64,000 bases of DNA from Yarrowia lipolytica. Lineage: Eukaryota > Ascomycota > Dipodascomycetes > Dipodascales. Made by a program: the position numbers and the translations under genes. Under the pieces are notes generated by a model, which had not been told where the DNA came from, ran no database searches, and saw nothing but the letters and a program-made list of their open reading frames with translations. The stretch spans positions 2,170,001-2,234,000 of the forward strand of contig NC_090773.1 in NCBI RefSeq assembly GCF_001761485.1. Direction: 5' to 3'. Positions within the stretch are counted from its first letter, which is position 1, and every line of letters begins with the position of its first letter. Shown in pieces: positions 49,951 to 61,303 of the stretch.

Positions 49951-52612
49951 ATGATTGGAGTTTCGCGTGGAACATGGCCTAACTAAGTTGATGTTTCGAA
50001 AAAAAAAGTGCGCAAAAAAAGCGAAAGAGAGGAAATATCGGTAATCTGACAATAGAAATGAACTCCGAACGGCCATTTTGATATATGAGAGTGTATTAAT
50101 TTCAGAAAATGCTTCTGAAGAGGACATTAGAGAGTGCGAGATTGGCGTCTGCCGTCAAAAAGCTTGTCCATGTTTTGGTAAAGTAATTTCCAACCAATGT
50201 CCCAACCGCTTGAAATAAATGATAATGCATACAATTCGCAATATCTCAGAATATTGTATGATCAGGTGTATTTTTTGTTGTATTTTAGTTATAAACTTGC
50301 TAATTACCTATCCAGTAATCCCCTCATTATGTTTCTACGTCCTCTGCGTCATCGGATTTGCACCCCCAGCATAACTTTTATTTCAACTAAACTCCTAACT
50401 ACTTTGACTTTGGGTAAGTAAATGCAACTGTCTCTGTAAAAAAGAGATGTTTGGACGAGAAAATATCAAAATTGGAACAGAAAACAAAATAATGACATTG
50501 GATTGATATATTTAGCCTCAGATGTTGACTTAGTTGTAGCTTTAATGCAGTCCAAGTTTCACATTTGATCATTACAGCCTTCCCAGTCCAATTTTGCCCT
50601 TTCAACCAGTTTGAGCACTAGACCCCGAGTTCCACGATCGCACCCACTTCTGTCTGCCAATATATCATGTCCATTCCATATTTCCCGTCAAGCGTAACCA
50701 ACCTGTGGTTTGTCAGCAGGCCATCAGTACATTCAAGGTTGCTTCAGAGGCCGTCACAGTCATCTCTCTTATCTTGACTCAAAATGTACCAAGTACAAAC
50801 CTGTGTGTCCCCGAGAAAGGTTTTTGCGTGTAAAAATGATGATGCAATAAATAATTCTCCCCTAATTTGGAGTCTCGTAGACTACTCCTCTGTAGTACGA
50901 TAGCGCGACTGGAAAACCCTTCAAGTTCCAGAAGCGGTAACAATCCCTCGTGAAGTTGGTGATTGTGCACCTGGGCTAAAGAACGTCCGTTTCAGCCCAT
51001 GGTGTACGGCTTGTCCAGGTACTGTACTTGTAGATGCTTGCGCTCGATGTGCTGAAGTGTATCGAATTCAGCTCGATAAAGCTTTTGATTGATGGAGTGC
51101 CTTATGAGTAATGCTGAATTTCCATTTTATGGAGCACACGTCCTGCCATCACCAATGGAGAACATTCGTGGCTTGTAGAGTATGATTATCACAGCCTTGA
51201 TTTTTCCACAATCAAAGACTCATCATGCTCATGACACTCTTGACGATTTTCATAGATCATCAGCAACTCCCTGGTGACATCCGTACACCTAGAACTTCGC
51301 CGCCGTATCGTGCCTTGATGGGACCGTTTCACGCCGCAGACATTTTGGCAGTGTTCCTTGAACCGTTTCCGTTGTTTGCCGTGTTTGGATGCTGTCCGTA
51401 TTTGAAACAGCTTATACTGTGCGGAGGTCGAAACGGGATCTATATGCTTGGTCCTGGGCCATGTCATGAACAGTATCGTCCAAAGGACAGTAACCAATAC
51501 AGCCATATACATGGCGTATTGTGTAGAAGTTGAAATGGTTGAATTGAAATGATCTTGAAATGATCTTAGTTGTCTTAGTTGCAATGACGTGTGTTACCGT
51601 ACAAGTAAAAGTAGAGATGTTTGTGTTTGTATCGCTCCAGCCGAGTTTGTGTCCGCCCAGATGTTGTCAAGCCGCGCTGCGCACTGTGTGTGGCTGTTTG
51701 TTGTATCACTGGTGTTTGATGAACAGGTGTGATTGAGTTAATCGTGTTTGAGTCCCTCTAGTTCGAGTCACAGTCGTGTTTGTGTGACGAGCCGCTTCCG
51801 CCCCCGCCCGTATTGCGTCTGTGATGTGACACTCCGTGCTCTCAATGTGTCTTGTAGAGTACAAGTAACAGTGTCTCACGACGTGCGCTTTAGCGTTGTA
51901 TACGAGCTGCATCCCGTAACTCTGACGATCTTCTTGAACTTAATTGGGCGCGATGGGATGGAGCCTAGAGACTTTAAACGAGGAGTTGTGAGTTATTTGT
52001 CAAGGGGAATCAATTATAACTATAAAATGAAACACATTGCACTTTTCAGAATCTTCTCACGCCTTCTATAACCCGAAATATCGTCGTCCAGTATTATTCC
52101 ATTATATTACCCGGACTAATCTGGGGAAACGTGCATATTTGATAGGCACATAATGATGGAGAGGAGCTGGAAGTTGTAATAGACATGTAGCAGACAAAAA
52201 ACTAAGATATCATGTATATCCAAGAGCCCTACATGCGTTTACGTCTTTCAGAATTCGAATAGACCGCAAACTGAACCTGTAACAGCCAAGACAGTTTCTC
52301 CGACCATCTAGGCTAGTTTGATTAGATGACAGATGAAGAAGTGATACGAGCAGCTGTTATACACCACAGTATTGGCAACAGTATGTACTGGGGCGACAGT
52401 GGTGAGGAAACGGTATAGAGGACTAACCCTGAGTGCTGTATCCATGTCCATAGTTGAAAATGAAAGGTACTGATGCGACACATTGAATGCAGTCTGTTGG
52501 CTATATATTAACAAGAAATTTGTTTAATCACTCGGACGCTGCACCATGAACTTTTCTGGTCTCTCAGCTACTGTACTCCCTCCAACACAATCTATCTATT
52601 AACACGTTTTAT
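49951..52612. other. 2.7-kb spacer between tRNA-Ala and ARO2
   Basis: Mostly AT-rich with no supported gene apart from the weak candidate at 51189-51512 (minus). TACTGTA and TACTTGTA motifs occur near 51025, 52385 and 52570, and a short GAAATGATCTT duplication at about 51547-51567. Confidence 0.5.
51189..51512 (-). CDS. Candidate small membrane or secreted protein
   Basis: 107 codons from an ATG (a second ATG follows two codons on). The first 18 residues are hydrophobic (MAVLVTVLWTILFMTW), as in a signal anchor, and the rest is hydrophilic with several Cys and a basic middle (KHGKQRKRFKEHC). There is no recognised family, and the opposite strand is also open, so it may be chance. Confidence 0.25.
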   Translation of the reverse strand: MYMAVLVTVLWTILFMTWPRTKHIDPVSTSAQYKLFQIRTASKHGKQRKRFKEHCQNVCGVKRSHQGTIRRRSSRCTDVTRELLMIYENRQECHEHDESLIVEKSRL

Positions 52613-53740
52613 TTAGAAAAAGGACTTTGCGCCCCTTCTGGACTCCTGAATGAGGTGGGCGTCAGCAATGACCAGAGCGGCCATGGCCTCAACGATGGGA
52701 ACGGCTCGGGGCACAACGTTGGGATCGTGTCGGCCCTTGGCAGCCAGCACACCGTCCTTACCGGCGTAGGTGGCAGTGGCCTGCTCCTGAGAAATGGTGG
52801 CCGGGGGCTTGAAGGCAATGTTGAAGTAGATGTTCTCGCCGTTGGAGATTCCGCCCTGGACACCTCCGGAGTAGTTGGTTCGGGTTCGGAACCGGCCGGA
52901 GGCCACGTCCTTGTAGAACATGTCGTTGTGCTTGGATCCAGACATGGCAGCTCCGGCAAAGCCAGAACCAAACTCAAAGCCCTTGGTGGCGGGGATGGAC
53001 ATCATGGCGTGGGCGAGAGTGGCTTCCAGCTTGTCGAAACAGGGCTCGCCGAGACCGACGGGGCAGTTCCGGATCACACAGGTGACAACTCCTCCAACGG
53101 AGTCATGCGAGTCTCTGTGCTCCTCCACAATCTTGACCATCTTCTCTCCGAGGGCCAGATCGGGACATCGCATGGGGCCGGTGGAATCAATGCCCTCTCG
53201 AGTGACGCCCTCCAGAGTGGAAATCCACTGCTCGTTGCTGGGAGATCGGTCCATGGAAACATCGCCGACCTGGGACACAAAGGCAACAATCTCAATGTCG
53301 TTGACAGCAGCCAGGTACTTGTCGGCAATAGCTCCAGCAGCAACTCGGCCAATAGTCTCTCGTGCAGAAGATCGGCCGCCTCCAGAAGAGGCCTTGATTC
53401 CGTACTTCTCCTGGTAGGTGTAGTCGGCATGAGAAGGTCGGGGGTAGTCGTCCATCTCCGAGTAGTCGTGGGGTCGCTGGTCCTTGTTCTGAACCAGCAT
53501 GGCAATGGGGGTACCCAGAGTCTTGCCGTACTCGGTTCCACTCTGGATAGCAACCGCATCTCGCTCGTTTCGAGGAGTGGTCAGAGCCGACTGGCCAGGT
53601 CTTCGACGGGTCAGCTGGGGCTGAATATCGGACTCATCGAGATCCATTCCGGGCGGAACTCCGTCAACAATGCAGCCCACAGATTTGCAGTGCGACTCGC
53701 CGTAGGTGGTGACTTTGAAAAGCGTGCCGAAAGTGCTCAT
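52613..53740 (-). CDS. ARO2: Chorismate synthase Aro2
   Basis: The 375-residue protein (budding yeast Aro2 has 376) converts 5-enolpyruvylshikimate-3-phosphate to chorismate, the branch point to Phe, Tyr, Trp and folate, using reduced FMN. The N-terminal signature [18 protein letters not shown] holds the active-site His17. [17 protein letters not shown] follows near 45-62, the second His is in RPSHADYTY near 105, and [18 protein letters not shown] is near 120-138. The conserved [16 protein letters not shown] lies near the end. Fungal enzymes are bifunctional and also reduce the flavin with NADPH. No targeting signal is seen, so it should be cytosolic. I recall this gene as YALI0D17930g (unverified). 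Confidence 0.97.
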   Translation of the reverse strand: MSTFGTLFKVTTYGESHCKSVGCIVDGVPPGMDLDESDIQPQLTRRRPGQSALTTPRNERDAVAIQSGTEYGKTLGTPIAMLVQNKDQRPHDYSEMDDYPRPSHADYTYQEKYGIKASSGGGRSSARETIGRVAAGAIADKYLAAVNDIEIVAFVSQVGDVSMDRSPSNEQWISTLEGVTREGIDSTGPMRCPDLALGEKMVKIVEEHRDSHDSVGGVVTCVIRNCPVGLGEPCFDKLEATLAHAMMSIPATKGFEFGSGFAGAAMSGSKHNDMFYKDVASGRFRTRTNYSGGVQGGISNGENIYFNIAFKPPATISQEQATATYAGKDGVLAAKGRHDPNVVPRAVPIVEAMAALVIADAHLIQESRRGAKSFF

Positions 53741-54756
53741 TGTGTGTGTTATGTGTGTGCAACTATAGATCTGAAATTTTCGAGCTTGATTTACTTGTAC
53801 ATTTTCAGGCTAGTGAGTCATGAAACTCTATTTTTTCGAGGAATAAACTGGAATTTGGAAGGAATATTGCTCGTGAGCCGATCAATATGCGAAAATTCGG
53901 TAAATTCGGGAATTTCGAGTTCGGTCGGCAAATTCGGCAAGTTCTACTAGTGGTCACGTGCATGGGGTATTACTAAACTATCATCACGCTTGGTAATGAA
54001 AAATCGGGACTCCCAGAAAAAAAGTAGGAGTGCTGAGACCAGGGTGCCGTAACTGAACTGTCCAAACAATAGTTCGCAAGGAAAATCGTGTGTAGAGACA
54101 GTTCCAAGTCACGTGACCTTTGTGTAATCAAAATAAGCGGACAATCATGGTGTTATATCAGCTCGATTACTAAGTCTTACAACGGTAGGTACTTGCTATC
54201 CTATAACAGTTGCTTGTTGGTCTTATATCTCTGGGGTGTAGCCATTTGGAAAGCTCTTCTATAACACACTCTGTTGACACTCTAGAACACGCAATACTGA
54301 TTACATAGACACAATGACAAGTTCACTGGATTCCCCTCATTCCCAGGATCAAGTTGGTCCATTAATCTCATCACGTGACCACACAAAGTTTTCGACTGAG
54401 GGCACTTGTCTGACATGCGGCTTATGCAGGGTCAGGCGTGCTGGAACTTGAGCTGCGCACTGGTTTCGCTACGCAACAAAAAAAAAAAGACGTTGAACTC
54501 AACGGATTACATAATCACAGATTATGAGCTGAGTGTTCCGTGTGGAGTTGTCAGATGAGTCAGCAGGTTCTTCCCTTTTGTCTCATGTATTAGTAATAAA
54601 TACCGTCTTATAGATGTATTACTAAGGGGTCATTTATCACCCAGCTCCCATAATCAAAGAATAATTTATGTAGCAGTATGCACGGTTATAAGAGGTACGT
54701 CATTTAAGTTGATCCACCAGTGTCCATCATCTTCTATCATCAGCACAACAACGGAG
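53741..54756. other. Divergent promoter region of ARO2 and the SRP receptor beta gene
   Basis: CACGTG sites are at about 53955, 54113 and 54373. TATAAG at 54687-54692 lies 70 bp before the SRP receptor ATG. Short AT-rich stretches; no gene. Confidence 0.6.
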
Positions 54757-55539
54757 ATGAGCGCTGAATCGATAGTTGAGTCGACAATCGAGGTCACGGC
54801 GGCCAATGTGTCGCCTGTTCCCTCCGCGGCGGAAATCATTCTCACGCCTTCCTTCTCTCAGAGGTTCCCTTTGGTGATACCTCTCATTTCGACGCTGGTT
54901 CTGATTGCAATTGGACTGTTTGTGTACGTGTCCTTTGCCAAGAAGCAGGCTTTGAGGCGGCCTCCGAGCGTGGTCATTTGCGGTCCCAGTGGGGCCGGTA
55001 AGACTGCTCTTTGGAGCGCTCTTACTGGCGAGTCTGTGCCTGCTACAGTGACCTCCTTCCAACAAAACACAAAGAGCGGTTACGAGGGCAAAAACTACGC
55101 TCTGGTGGACTACCCCGGTCACAACAAGCTGCGACAGGGTCTATGGACTGAGGTGAACGGAGGAGCCGTGCAGGGTCTGGTATTTGTCGTTGATCTGGCG
55201 TCTCTGCAGAGAAACATCACAGAGACGGGCTCGTTTCTGCTGGATCTGCTGCTGCTGCTGGAGGGCTCCAACCTGCCTCTTTGCAGCAAGCGGTTGCTGA
55301 TTGTGGGCAACAAGTCTGACGTGTTCAATGCGGCTGGCCTGGCCAAGATGCGTCTTGTGCTGCAGGACGAGCTGCGACAGCAGAAGGAGTCACGATCCAA
55401 GTCCGTCAGCGAGAGCAACGTGGATATTCTGGGCAAGGTGTTTGACTTTAACAGTCTGGAGACGGAGGTGGAGTTCTGCGAGACCAGTGTCAAGAGGGAC
55501 AGTTTTGCAAAGGTGAAGGGGTGGTTGGAGGAGTTGTAG
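54757..55539 (+). CDS. SRP102: Signal recognition particle receptor, beta subunit
   Basis: The 260-residue protein (budding yeast Srp102 has 244) is the membrane-anchored GTPase that holds the SRP receptor alpha subunit at the ER for co-translational targeting. The single membrane segment spans about 38-60 (PLISTLVLIAIGLFVYV), preceded by a short acidic lumenal tail. The GTPase motifs follow: P-loop GPSGAGKT at 76-83, DYPGH at 118-122 and the base-recognition NKSD at 185-188. The ATG at 54757 is used because the in-frame extension upstream starts at TTG. A TATA element lies 70 bp upstream. Other small GTPases are unlikely given the membrane anchor and the DYPGH variant. Confidence 0.88.
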   Translation: MSAESIVESTIEVTAANVSPVPSAAEIILTPSFSQRFPLVIPLISTLVLIAIGLFVYVSFAKKQALRRPPSVVICGPSGAGKTALWSALTGESVPATVTSFQQNTKSGYEGKNYALVDYPGHNKLRQGLWTEVNGGAVQGLVFVVDLASLQRNITETGSFLLDLLLLLEGSNLPLCSKRLLIVGNKSDVFNAAGLAKMRLVLQDELRQQKESRSKSVSESNVDILGKVFDFNSLETEVEFCETSVKRDSFAKVKGWLEEL

Positions 55540-55847
55540 TTGAAGGGTCTACCGCACCACAACTGAGACTACAGTGAGAAGCGCGTTCGACGAGTGTAGT
55601 ATTTGAAAAAGTGTGAGCTAGATGAATACGCTTCGAAAGGCATTAATTCCTTGTACCTGGCATAAAATGGAAACACGTCCACTTGAATCGCAGCATCCCA
55701 GTTTCGAGTGGATCTTCCACCTTCATCATGTAATTTAATAAAAGTTTTGATCTATCTGTGGGTACCACAGTCATTACAGCTTGTCTCCGAGTCGAAAATT
55801 CATTCCCATCAGTCTTCTTACAACTTTCAAAGTCTTACTTGGTGTTT
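55540..55847. other. Spacer between convergent SRP receptor beta and transporter genes
   Basis: About 300 bp of shared 3' sequence, AT-rich near 55730-55750. Nothing recognised. Confidence 0.6.
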
Positions 55848-57470
55848 CTAATGAGCAATTCCCTTATCGATGCTTTCCTGGACGAGCTTCCAGTACCGGT
55901 CCTTGCTGCCCTCTCTCCACTTCTTACCAAAGTAGATGACAGGCAAAAACACCCCGATACAAGCCACAGCGATACCGGCGACCTGTGCAAAAGCCTTGGA
56001 ATACCCTTCACGAGTAACCCAAGGAGTGATTCCGTACCCGATGGCAAAAGACATGAGGTTTCGGATGACAATGACTGTTGCCATCGAGTCGGAAGCAATC
56101 TCTCGGTACGAATCAATGCTATAAGTAACGCTGGCGGTGGCAGCAATCGTTCCAAAGCCTCCGATGAGCCCCATTCCCACCACAAGACCGAACCAATGGA
56201 TCTCAGAAGCTGCTCCTACTCCCCAGAGAATCAACGCGCAAGGACAGACAATGATGTACACGACCAGTACCCATAGACGATGTTCAGGCTCGGAAATACC
56301 GTTGTTTCGCCGAGCCATGTACACTCTCAGCACGTCAGACAAATATCCTCCTCCCCAGCCAACTACAGCAGCCAGAAGAGCAGGAGAAAGATAGGCCAAA
56401 CCCACCTGGATGGGAGTGAAGGTGTATGGAGAAGACGAGAGAATCAGAGAGGCAGTGGCGTTCAGAACGTTGAACCAGATGAGACCAGAGCCATACAGGA
56501 AGCCCGAGTACACAATGGCCGGATACCTCAGAATCAGAAGAGGCCGTTTGGCCATAGTCCATAACGTGAAGGGACGTGGTTTGTCCAAGATGCGAAGCTT
56601 TTGGGTGAATGTCTTTGGAGTGAATGGGGGCACAAGAGTGTTTGAAACAGGTGACATGTCACGAGACAAGTCAGCCCCCGAAGTACTGTCTGGACTAGGC
56701 GTTTCAACCTGCTTCTCGCCTCCAACAAGGATAGTTTGCTCATTCAGCTCAGAAACATGGTCGTCCTCCAGAGTCAAGTGACCGTCAGTCTGCTCTCTCA
56801 GGTAATTGGTCTCCTCAAACAGCAGAAACAGGACCACCATAGCGACTCCGCAAAAGATAGCTCCCCAGTACAGCACCCATTGCCAACCCATTCCTTCCGA
56901 GATGGGAGCAGCTACCACTGGCGCAATGAAGTTGCTAAACATGAGCATGAAGGCGTAGAGCCCCACCCATGTACCTCTCTGGTGCTCGAACCAAACGTCT
57001 GAGATGGTTACTTCACAGAGAGACTCGATAGGGGCCTGGACAAAGCCCTGGAAGATCTTACATCCGATCCAATGGGCGCTGGAGGAGGCTGCGAACGGAG
57101 TCCACACTTGTCCCACCAGAGTCAACAGCATACTGGTAAGGTAGACGAATCGCTTTCCGTATTGTTGGGCAACAGGTTGCCAGAACAGACAGCCTAGACC
57201 GAGAAACAGAAACATGTACCCTGTTCCCTGATTGAGCGTGTCGAGACTGAGATTAGAGTCCTGTGAGATGGGAATAAGAATGGAGTAAATGCTTGCTGAG
57301 GCGACTCCAGAAGCAAGCGTAAAGAGTGACATGCAAGCCATGGAGAGCAGTTTCCGACGATGCGACCAGTTGAGTGGATCATCCGGGTCACGCGAGGGTG
57401 TCGGAACCGCTATAATCGATGTCGCCGATGTCAGTTTAATGGTTCCTGGCGTTTTGTGCACGTCTAACAT
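55848..57470 (-). CDS. MFS transporter of the DHA1 family, Hol1-like
   Basis: The 540-residue protein opens with a soluble tail ending in the motif PSRDPDDPLNWSHRRK, found before the first membrane helix of many fungal drug:proton antiporters of the 12-helix DHA1 family, including Hol1-type proteins. Hydrophobic helices follow in two groups of about six, split by a central hydrophilic loop at about 235-305 rich in Ser, Pro and Asp. The family motif after helix 2 is present as QQYGKRF. Such proteins export drugs or polyamines or import cations across the plasma membrane; the substrate cannot be told from sequence. The ATG at 57470 gives a normal N-terminus. It sits tail to tail with the SRP receptor gene. 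Confidence 0.88.
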   Translation of the reverse strand: MLDVHKTPGTIKLTSATSIIAVPTPSRDPDDPLNWSHRRKLLSMACMSLFTLASGVASASIYSILIPISQDSNLSLDTLNQGTGYMFLFLGLGCLFWQPVAQQYGKRFVYLTSMLLTLVGQVWTPFAASSSAHWIGCKIFQGFVQAPIESLCEVTISDVWFEHQRGTWVGLYAFMLMFSNFIAPVVAAPISEGMGWQWVLYWGAIFCGVAMVVLFLLFEETNYLREQTDGHLTLEDDHVSELNEQTILVGGEKQVETPSPDSTSGADLSRDMSPVSNTLVPPFTPKTFTQKLRILDKPRPFTLWTMAKRPLLILRYPAIVYSGFLYGSGLIWFNVLNATASLILSSSPYTFTPIQVGLAYLSPALLAAVVGWGGGYLSDVLRVYMARRNNGISEPEHRLWVLVVYIIVCPCALILWGVGAASEIHWFGLVVGMGLIGGFGTIAATASVTYSIDSYREIASDSMATVIVIRNLMSFAIGYGITPWVTREGYSKAFAQVAGIAVACIGVFLPVIYFGKKWREGSKDRYWKLVQESIDKGIAH

Positions 57471-58644
57471 GATGGAGTTTTTCTTTTCTGCACAATTGGG
57501 GTCTTCTGCTGAGACGTTAAGTAAAAGTCTTGATCTAGTTAAGACTGAACCTGACTTTATTGAAAGGATGCCGATCAGATTGTCAAGAACAAATGTGGCT
57601 GAGTTAGCTGAGGTAATTGATGATTGGCCACTGAAGATTCAGTCTGTGCCGTACAATGATACTGGACGGCTCTTCTCACAAGTTCACTCACATGGTATCG
57701 TTCAATTGTATCGATCAGTTTCGTAGCACTGCTGTTACGACATAGTGGGAAACCACTAGCCAATATATAGTAGAAATCTGACCGCTATGATTCACTGTAT
57801 CTAGCCGCCGCCCAGGGGCTTATCACGCTGCTTGGCGACTTGACAGCTGACACCTGTCAAAACTTTACCCTCTCGACCTCGACGTTGGGGTAACAATGGA
57901 GATTTGTGGAGTTCACCAAAAGACTCGTTGTAACCAGAGCTTTTTGGAAATGCCCACTTTGTCGCTAGTTTCAGTCTTGGACCACTTGTAAGTCCTTCAA
58001 CCACCCTATCTCAACAGCATCAACTCAACGTTACGTTGTGTAGTATGGGCACGTGACTATGGCCCCCACAGCTGGCATTTGGCAGAATATGTCCAATATT
58101 CATCATTTCGAGGAGACTTCCAAAACATTCGTCCATTTGTAGCTCAAACTCGGTGCTGTACGGTGCTGTTCAATGTGCATCTTGGGTAGTAATCCGTTGT
58201 AAGTATTTACAACGAATAACTTCCCAATGACGCTGAAAAAACATTCTCATTGTTGCTGATATCAATCATAGTTGGAGCTGTCTCGCAGACCGTTAGTGCC
58301 CGATAGACGGCAAGCGCGCTTATCGGGCCTACGGGATCTCTAAGACTAGTAGATAGTACCCAGTCAGGAAACGTGATGCGAAAAGATATCTGATGGATAA
58401 GTATTGACGCTAGAATGGGGATATTGGTGGTTGTATTTCCTCTTTTGGTTACCGTAACCGGAGCACAACCTCGGGCTCTCAAGGGAAGGTGATGTGGTTA
58501 ATATATTACTGTATTACTGCACTTGCATGCTATACCGTGCTATTGGTGGTAAGAGTAGGCGGTGGTTGGCGCTGGAATAGTGGCATCACCCAAATGAGAG
58601 GTTCATTGAATGTCATTGGCCGCTCGTTTCTGTTGGTTGGTTTC
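57471..58644. other. Promoter region of the transporter gene and 3' region of the regulator gene
   Basis: 1.2 kb without a supported gene. One CACGTG is at about 58050. Confidence 0.55.
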
Positions 58645-61293
58645 TTACTGTCCTCTAATGAAATGAACCATCTTGTCCCACTCACTCCAGTCCAAGTCTC
58701 CACCCAACTCCTGCGTCCAATCATCTCTGACGCTGGTCTCTCCCAGGGGAAACGCACCAAAGAGGTTTGAATCGAGAATGTCGGTCGGGTTCAGCGAAAA
58801 CGACATGTCCGTCTCCATAGTGACCGGCTGCGATACATGGCTTGGGTCGTTGGCCGTCTCCATGGCAGCTGCAAACGCAGAATCAGTCACCTTCTTGTCC
58901 ACATCACTGGGATTGTTGGTAGGCCCTGTAGTTGAAGGGCCAGTTGCTGGCTCAGCCACAGCCTCACGTGAGTCAGCACATGGCTCACGATCCTCGACCT
59001 TGACTCCGTTGAATCCACCACCGAGACTGCTTCGAAGTCCACTTTCACGAGATTCCACAGCGTCACGTGAATTAGTAGCTTGAAAAGCGGCAAAACCACG
59101 AATACTCGACAGCGAGTCCTTCGAGGCCTCCTTTCTGCGTGTGCCCTCGTATTCCACACTCAACGGCCACTGTTCCTTACCCAAATCAATTTCAAGCCCC
59201 AGAGTGCGACTCACAATGTCTCTCAGCTTAATACACGCATGCCAGCCTTTGGAAGACGAGTCCGCAAAGTAGCCCTTTGTGTAGGCTTCGCATGTTCGAC
59301 ATGCGAGCTGCCAGGCCCGCTTCTGTTGGCTCCAGTTGGGATCAAGTTTCAGTTTAGTCAACAGAAAGAGCAGGTGCTCCACCTGCGTGTATTTACGTGA
59401 GAACCACTGCTGGTTGACATAATAAGGCGAGAGCGTCATTTCGAGCGCGTACTCAAGAGACAAGAGAGAGGTCGTGAAGATATGCTCCCTGAGTGCATCG
59501 CGAGAGTCACGTGAGTCCGGAGAAGATAACAATTCACCTGGTTTTTCTTTTCGTGAAAGATATGGCGTGTAGAGATAAATGAGACATCTGGAGTTGACCA
59601 ATCGGGACATGCAGAATGCGGTTCGCCGACTCCGACTGTCACAGTGAGAAGTAGTTTCAAACAACCGCTCGTGGAAACCTCTCACATGATCCAAAAGGGC
59701 CAGATCACGTGACAAATCACGTGGATTGCACATCACCAGTCTCTGGTACAGTCGTCTGAACATGACTGGGGTGGATGTGTGAATTGCGCTTTGACACATA
59801 TCATTCCAAGCCATCTTCTCCGGAATCTTGGGCCAGTAGAGCCCATCGTAGACCACATGACTCGACTCGTGAAGCGTTCCCGCATCATATTTGTCCTTGT
59901 AGATTCCCTCATGGAGGTCTTCGTCGTCCACAAGAAGAGGGAAACGGGTATCGAACATTTTATCATTCACCATAGGCTCCAATCCAAACGATCGAGAATA
60001 GAATGAGTCCAAATGTTGGATATAGATCCACGTTCTACGTCGCATTTCACACTCGGCAAAGGTAAACATGCCTGGGAAATTGCTAGCATCTCGATGTAGA
60101 CCTATCGACTGAGCTAGACGGATGAGGATAGGCAATTCAACCAGACCAGCTCCTCTGGTAAGAGTTTCTCCTACTGAACAGTAAAGGAGAAGAATATGGG
60201 CTCTGAGGGCATTGAACGAGGGCTTCAAGGTATATTCAGAATGGATCAAAGTATTGGTAGCTGCGGTATAGAGCTTGTTTTTCCACTCTACCCATGTCTT
60301 AATACTAACGTCCGAGCTACCTCCACTTCCAGCCTTGGAACCCGACAATTCCATGCCTCTTAATTTCCCCAACCCCGAATGTTCCATGCTTCCATTGTCT
60401 TGACTCTGGGCCCCCTCGTTCAGCTTAATGTAGACGTCTGCTGCGAAAAACAGCATGGCATACAACATTGCCATTCTGTCGGGCGTGGCTGTTTTGGGTT
60501 CGGCAAAGTACTCCGTCAGATCCTTATGGAATTGCACCAAGTCAACGATTCGAATCACAGAGTGTATGTCGCTGATGTAGGTGGTCAAAAGCGTTGTGAT
60601 CACGTGCCTTGGAATAGGTAGTTGCGCCGGAGGAGTGTTTGGATCAGGTTGCCCCGGTTTACAAAAGAACGGAACCCCTGAAGCCTCGCCTTCCATCGAC
60701 TTGACAGGTGTGTTGGACTGTAGAACCGAAGAGAAGAAGGACTGCGAGTAGTGGAGAATCCCACTGTCATCCTTGACCAATCTTCCAGGGGTGTTCGAAG
60801 CAACCAGGGGAGATTGGGGAGGCTGGGAAGGAGACGGACCGGATCCAGGCATGTGGCCTAGATTAGACGACTGCCCACTCCCCGGCTGTCCGTGTCCAGG
60901 AGATTGTCCTAGCCCTGGAGGGTGTCCTGGAGACTGCCCCAGTCCTTGTGGCACACCCTGTGGTGATCCTGGCCCTACCCTTGGGTCACGTGGCACTCCT
61001 GACCCTGGAGAACCCTGACCTGGCATTCCCAAACCCGGTTGCCCTTGCCCGGGATACCCATAATAGTACCCTGGCAGAGCCAATCCCGAAACCAAAGACG
61101 GAGACGGTTGGCTCAATCGTACCTCCACGGGAACCCTTCGTCCTGGAACCTCTAGTTCTCGTCCATCAAAGTACGAACATGACTGTTTGTGTTTGATGCA
61201 TCGCGAGCAAGACGGTCTCTGACGATCGCATTTGACCTTGCGGCTCCGGCAGTTGACGCAACTTGCTATTTGTCGTGGACGGCCGCTGTTCAT
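58645..61293 (-). CDS. Zn2Cys6 fungal transcription factor
   Basis: The 882-residue protein has a complete binuclear zinc cluster at residues 12-39 (Cys12, 15, 22, 29, 32, 39; spacing C-x2-C-x6-C-x6-C-x2-C-x6-C). The fungal-specific regulatory domain lies in the middle, with the SIGLHRDASNFPG and ECEMRRRTWIYIQHLDSFYS segments typical of this domain. Between them, about residues 75-165, is a Gly/Pro/Gln/Ser-rich collagen-like stretch. The C-terminal 170 residues are acidic and likely activate transcription. The target genes are unknown. The gene has a clear leader intron just before the ATG. Its coding sequence contains seven CACGTG sites, several spelling Ser/Pro-Arg-Asp as xCA CGT GAx. The downstream neighbour on the same strand is the MFS transporter, a common regulator-transporter pairing in fungi, though nothing proves a link. 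Confidence 0.93.
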   Translation of the reverse strand: MNSGRPRQIASCVNCRSRKVKCDRQRPSCSRCIKHKQSCSYFDGRELEVPGRRVPVEVRLSQPSPSLVSGLALPGYYYGYPGQGQPGLGMPGQGSPGSGVPRDPRVGPGSPQGVPQGLGQSPGHPPGLGQSPGHGQPGSGQSSNLGHMPGSGPSPSQPPQSPLVASNTPGRLVKDDSGILHYSQSFFSSVLQSNTPVKSMEGEASGVPFFCKPGQPDPNTPPAQLPIPRHVITTLLTTYISDIHSVIRIVDLVQFHKDLTEYFAEPKTATPDRMAMLYAMLFFAADVYIKLNEGAQSQDNGSMEHSGLGKLRGMELSGSKAGSGGSSDVSIKTWVEWKNKLYTAATNTLIHSEYTLKPSFNALRAHILLLYCSVGETLTRGAGLVELPILIRLAQSIGLHRDASNFPGMFTFAECEMRRRTWIYIQHLDSFYSRSFGLEPMVNDKMFDTRFPLLVDDEDLHEGIYKDKYDAGTLHESSHVVYDGLYWPKIPEKMAWNDMCQSAIHTSTPVMFRRLYQRLVMCNPRDLSRDLALLDHVRGFHERLFETTSHCDSRSRRTAFCMSRLVNSRCLIYLYTPYLSRKEKPGELLSSPDSRDSRDALREHIFTTSLLSLEYALEMTLSPYYVNQQWFSRKYTQVEHLLFLLTKLKLDPNWSQQKRAWQLACRTCEAYTKGYFADSSSKGWHACIKLRDIVSRTLGLEIDLGKEQWPLSVEYEGTRRKEASKDSLSSIRGFAAFQATNSRDAVESRESGLRSSLGGGFNGVKVEDREPCADSREAVAEPATGPSTTGPTNNPSDVDKKVTDSAFAAAMETANDPSHVSQPVTMETDMSFSLNPTDILDSNLFGAFPLGETSVRDDWTQELGGDLDWSEWDKMVHFIRGQ

Positions 61294-61303
61294 GTGTGTG
61301 TAC

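Noticed and set aside
52655-53950. 431-codon plus-strand open frame
   Set aside because: Antisense shadow of ARO2; Gly/Ser/Val-rich low-complexity translation.
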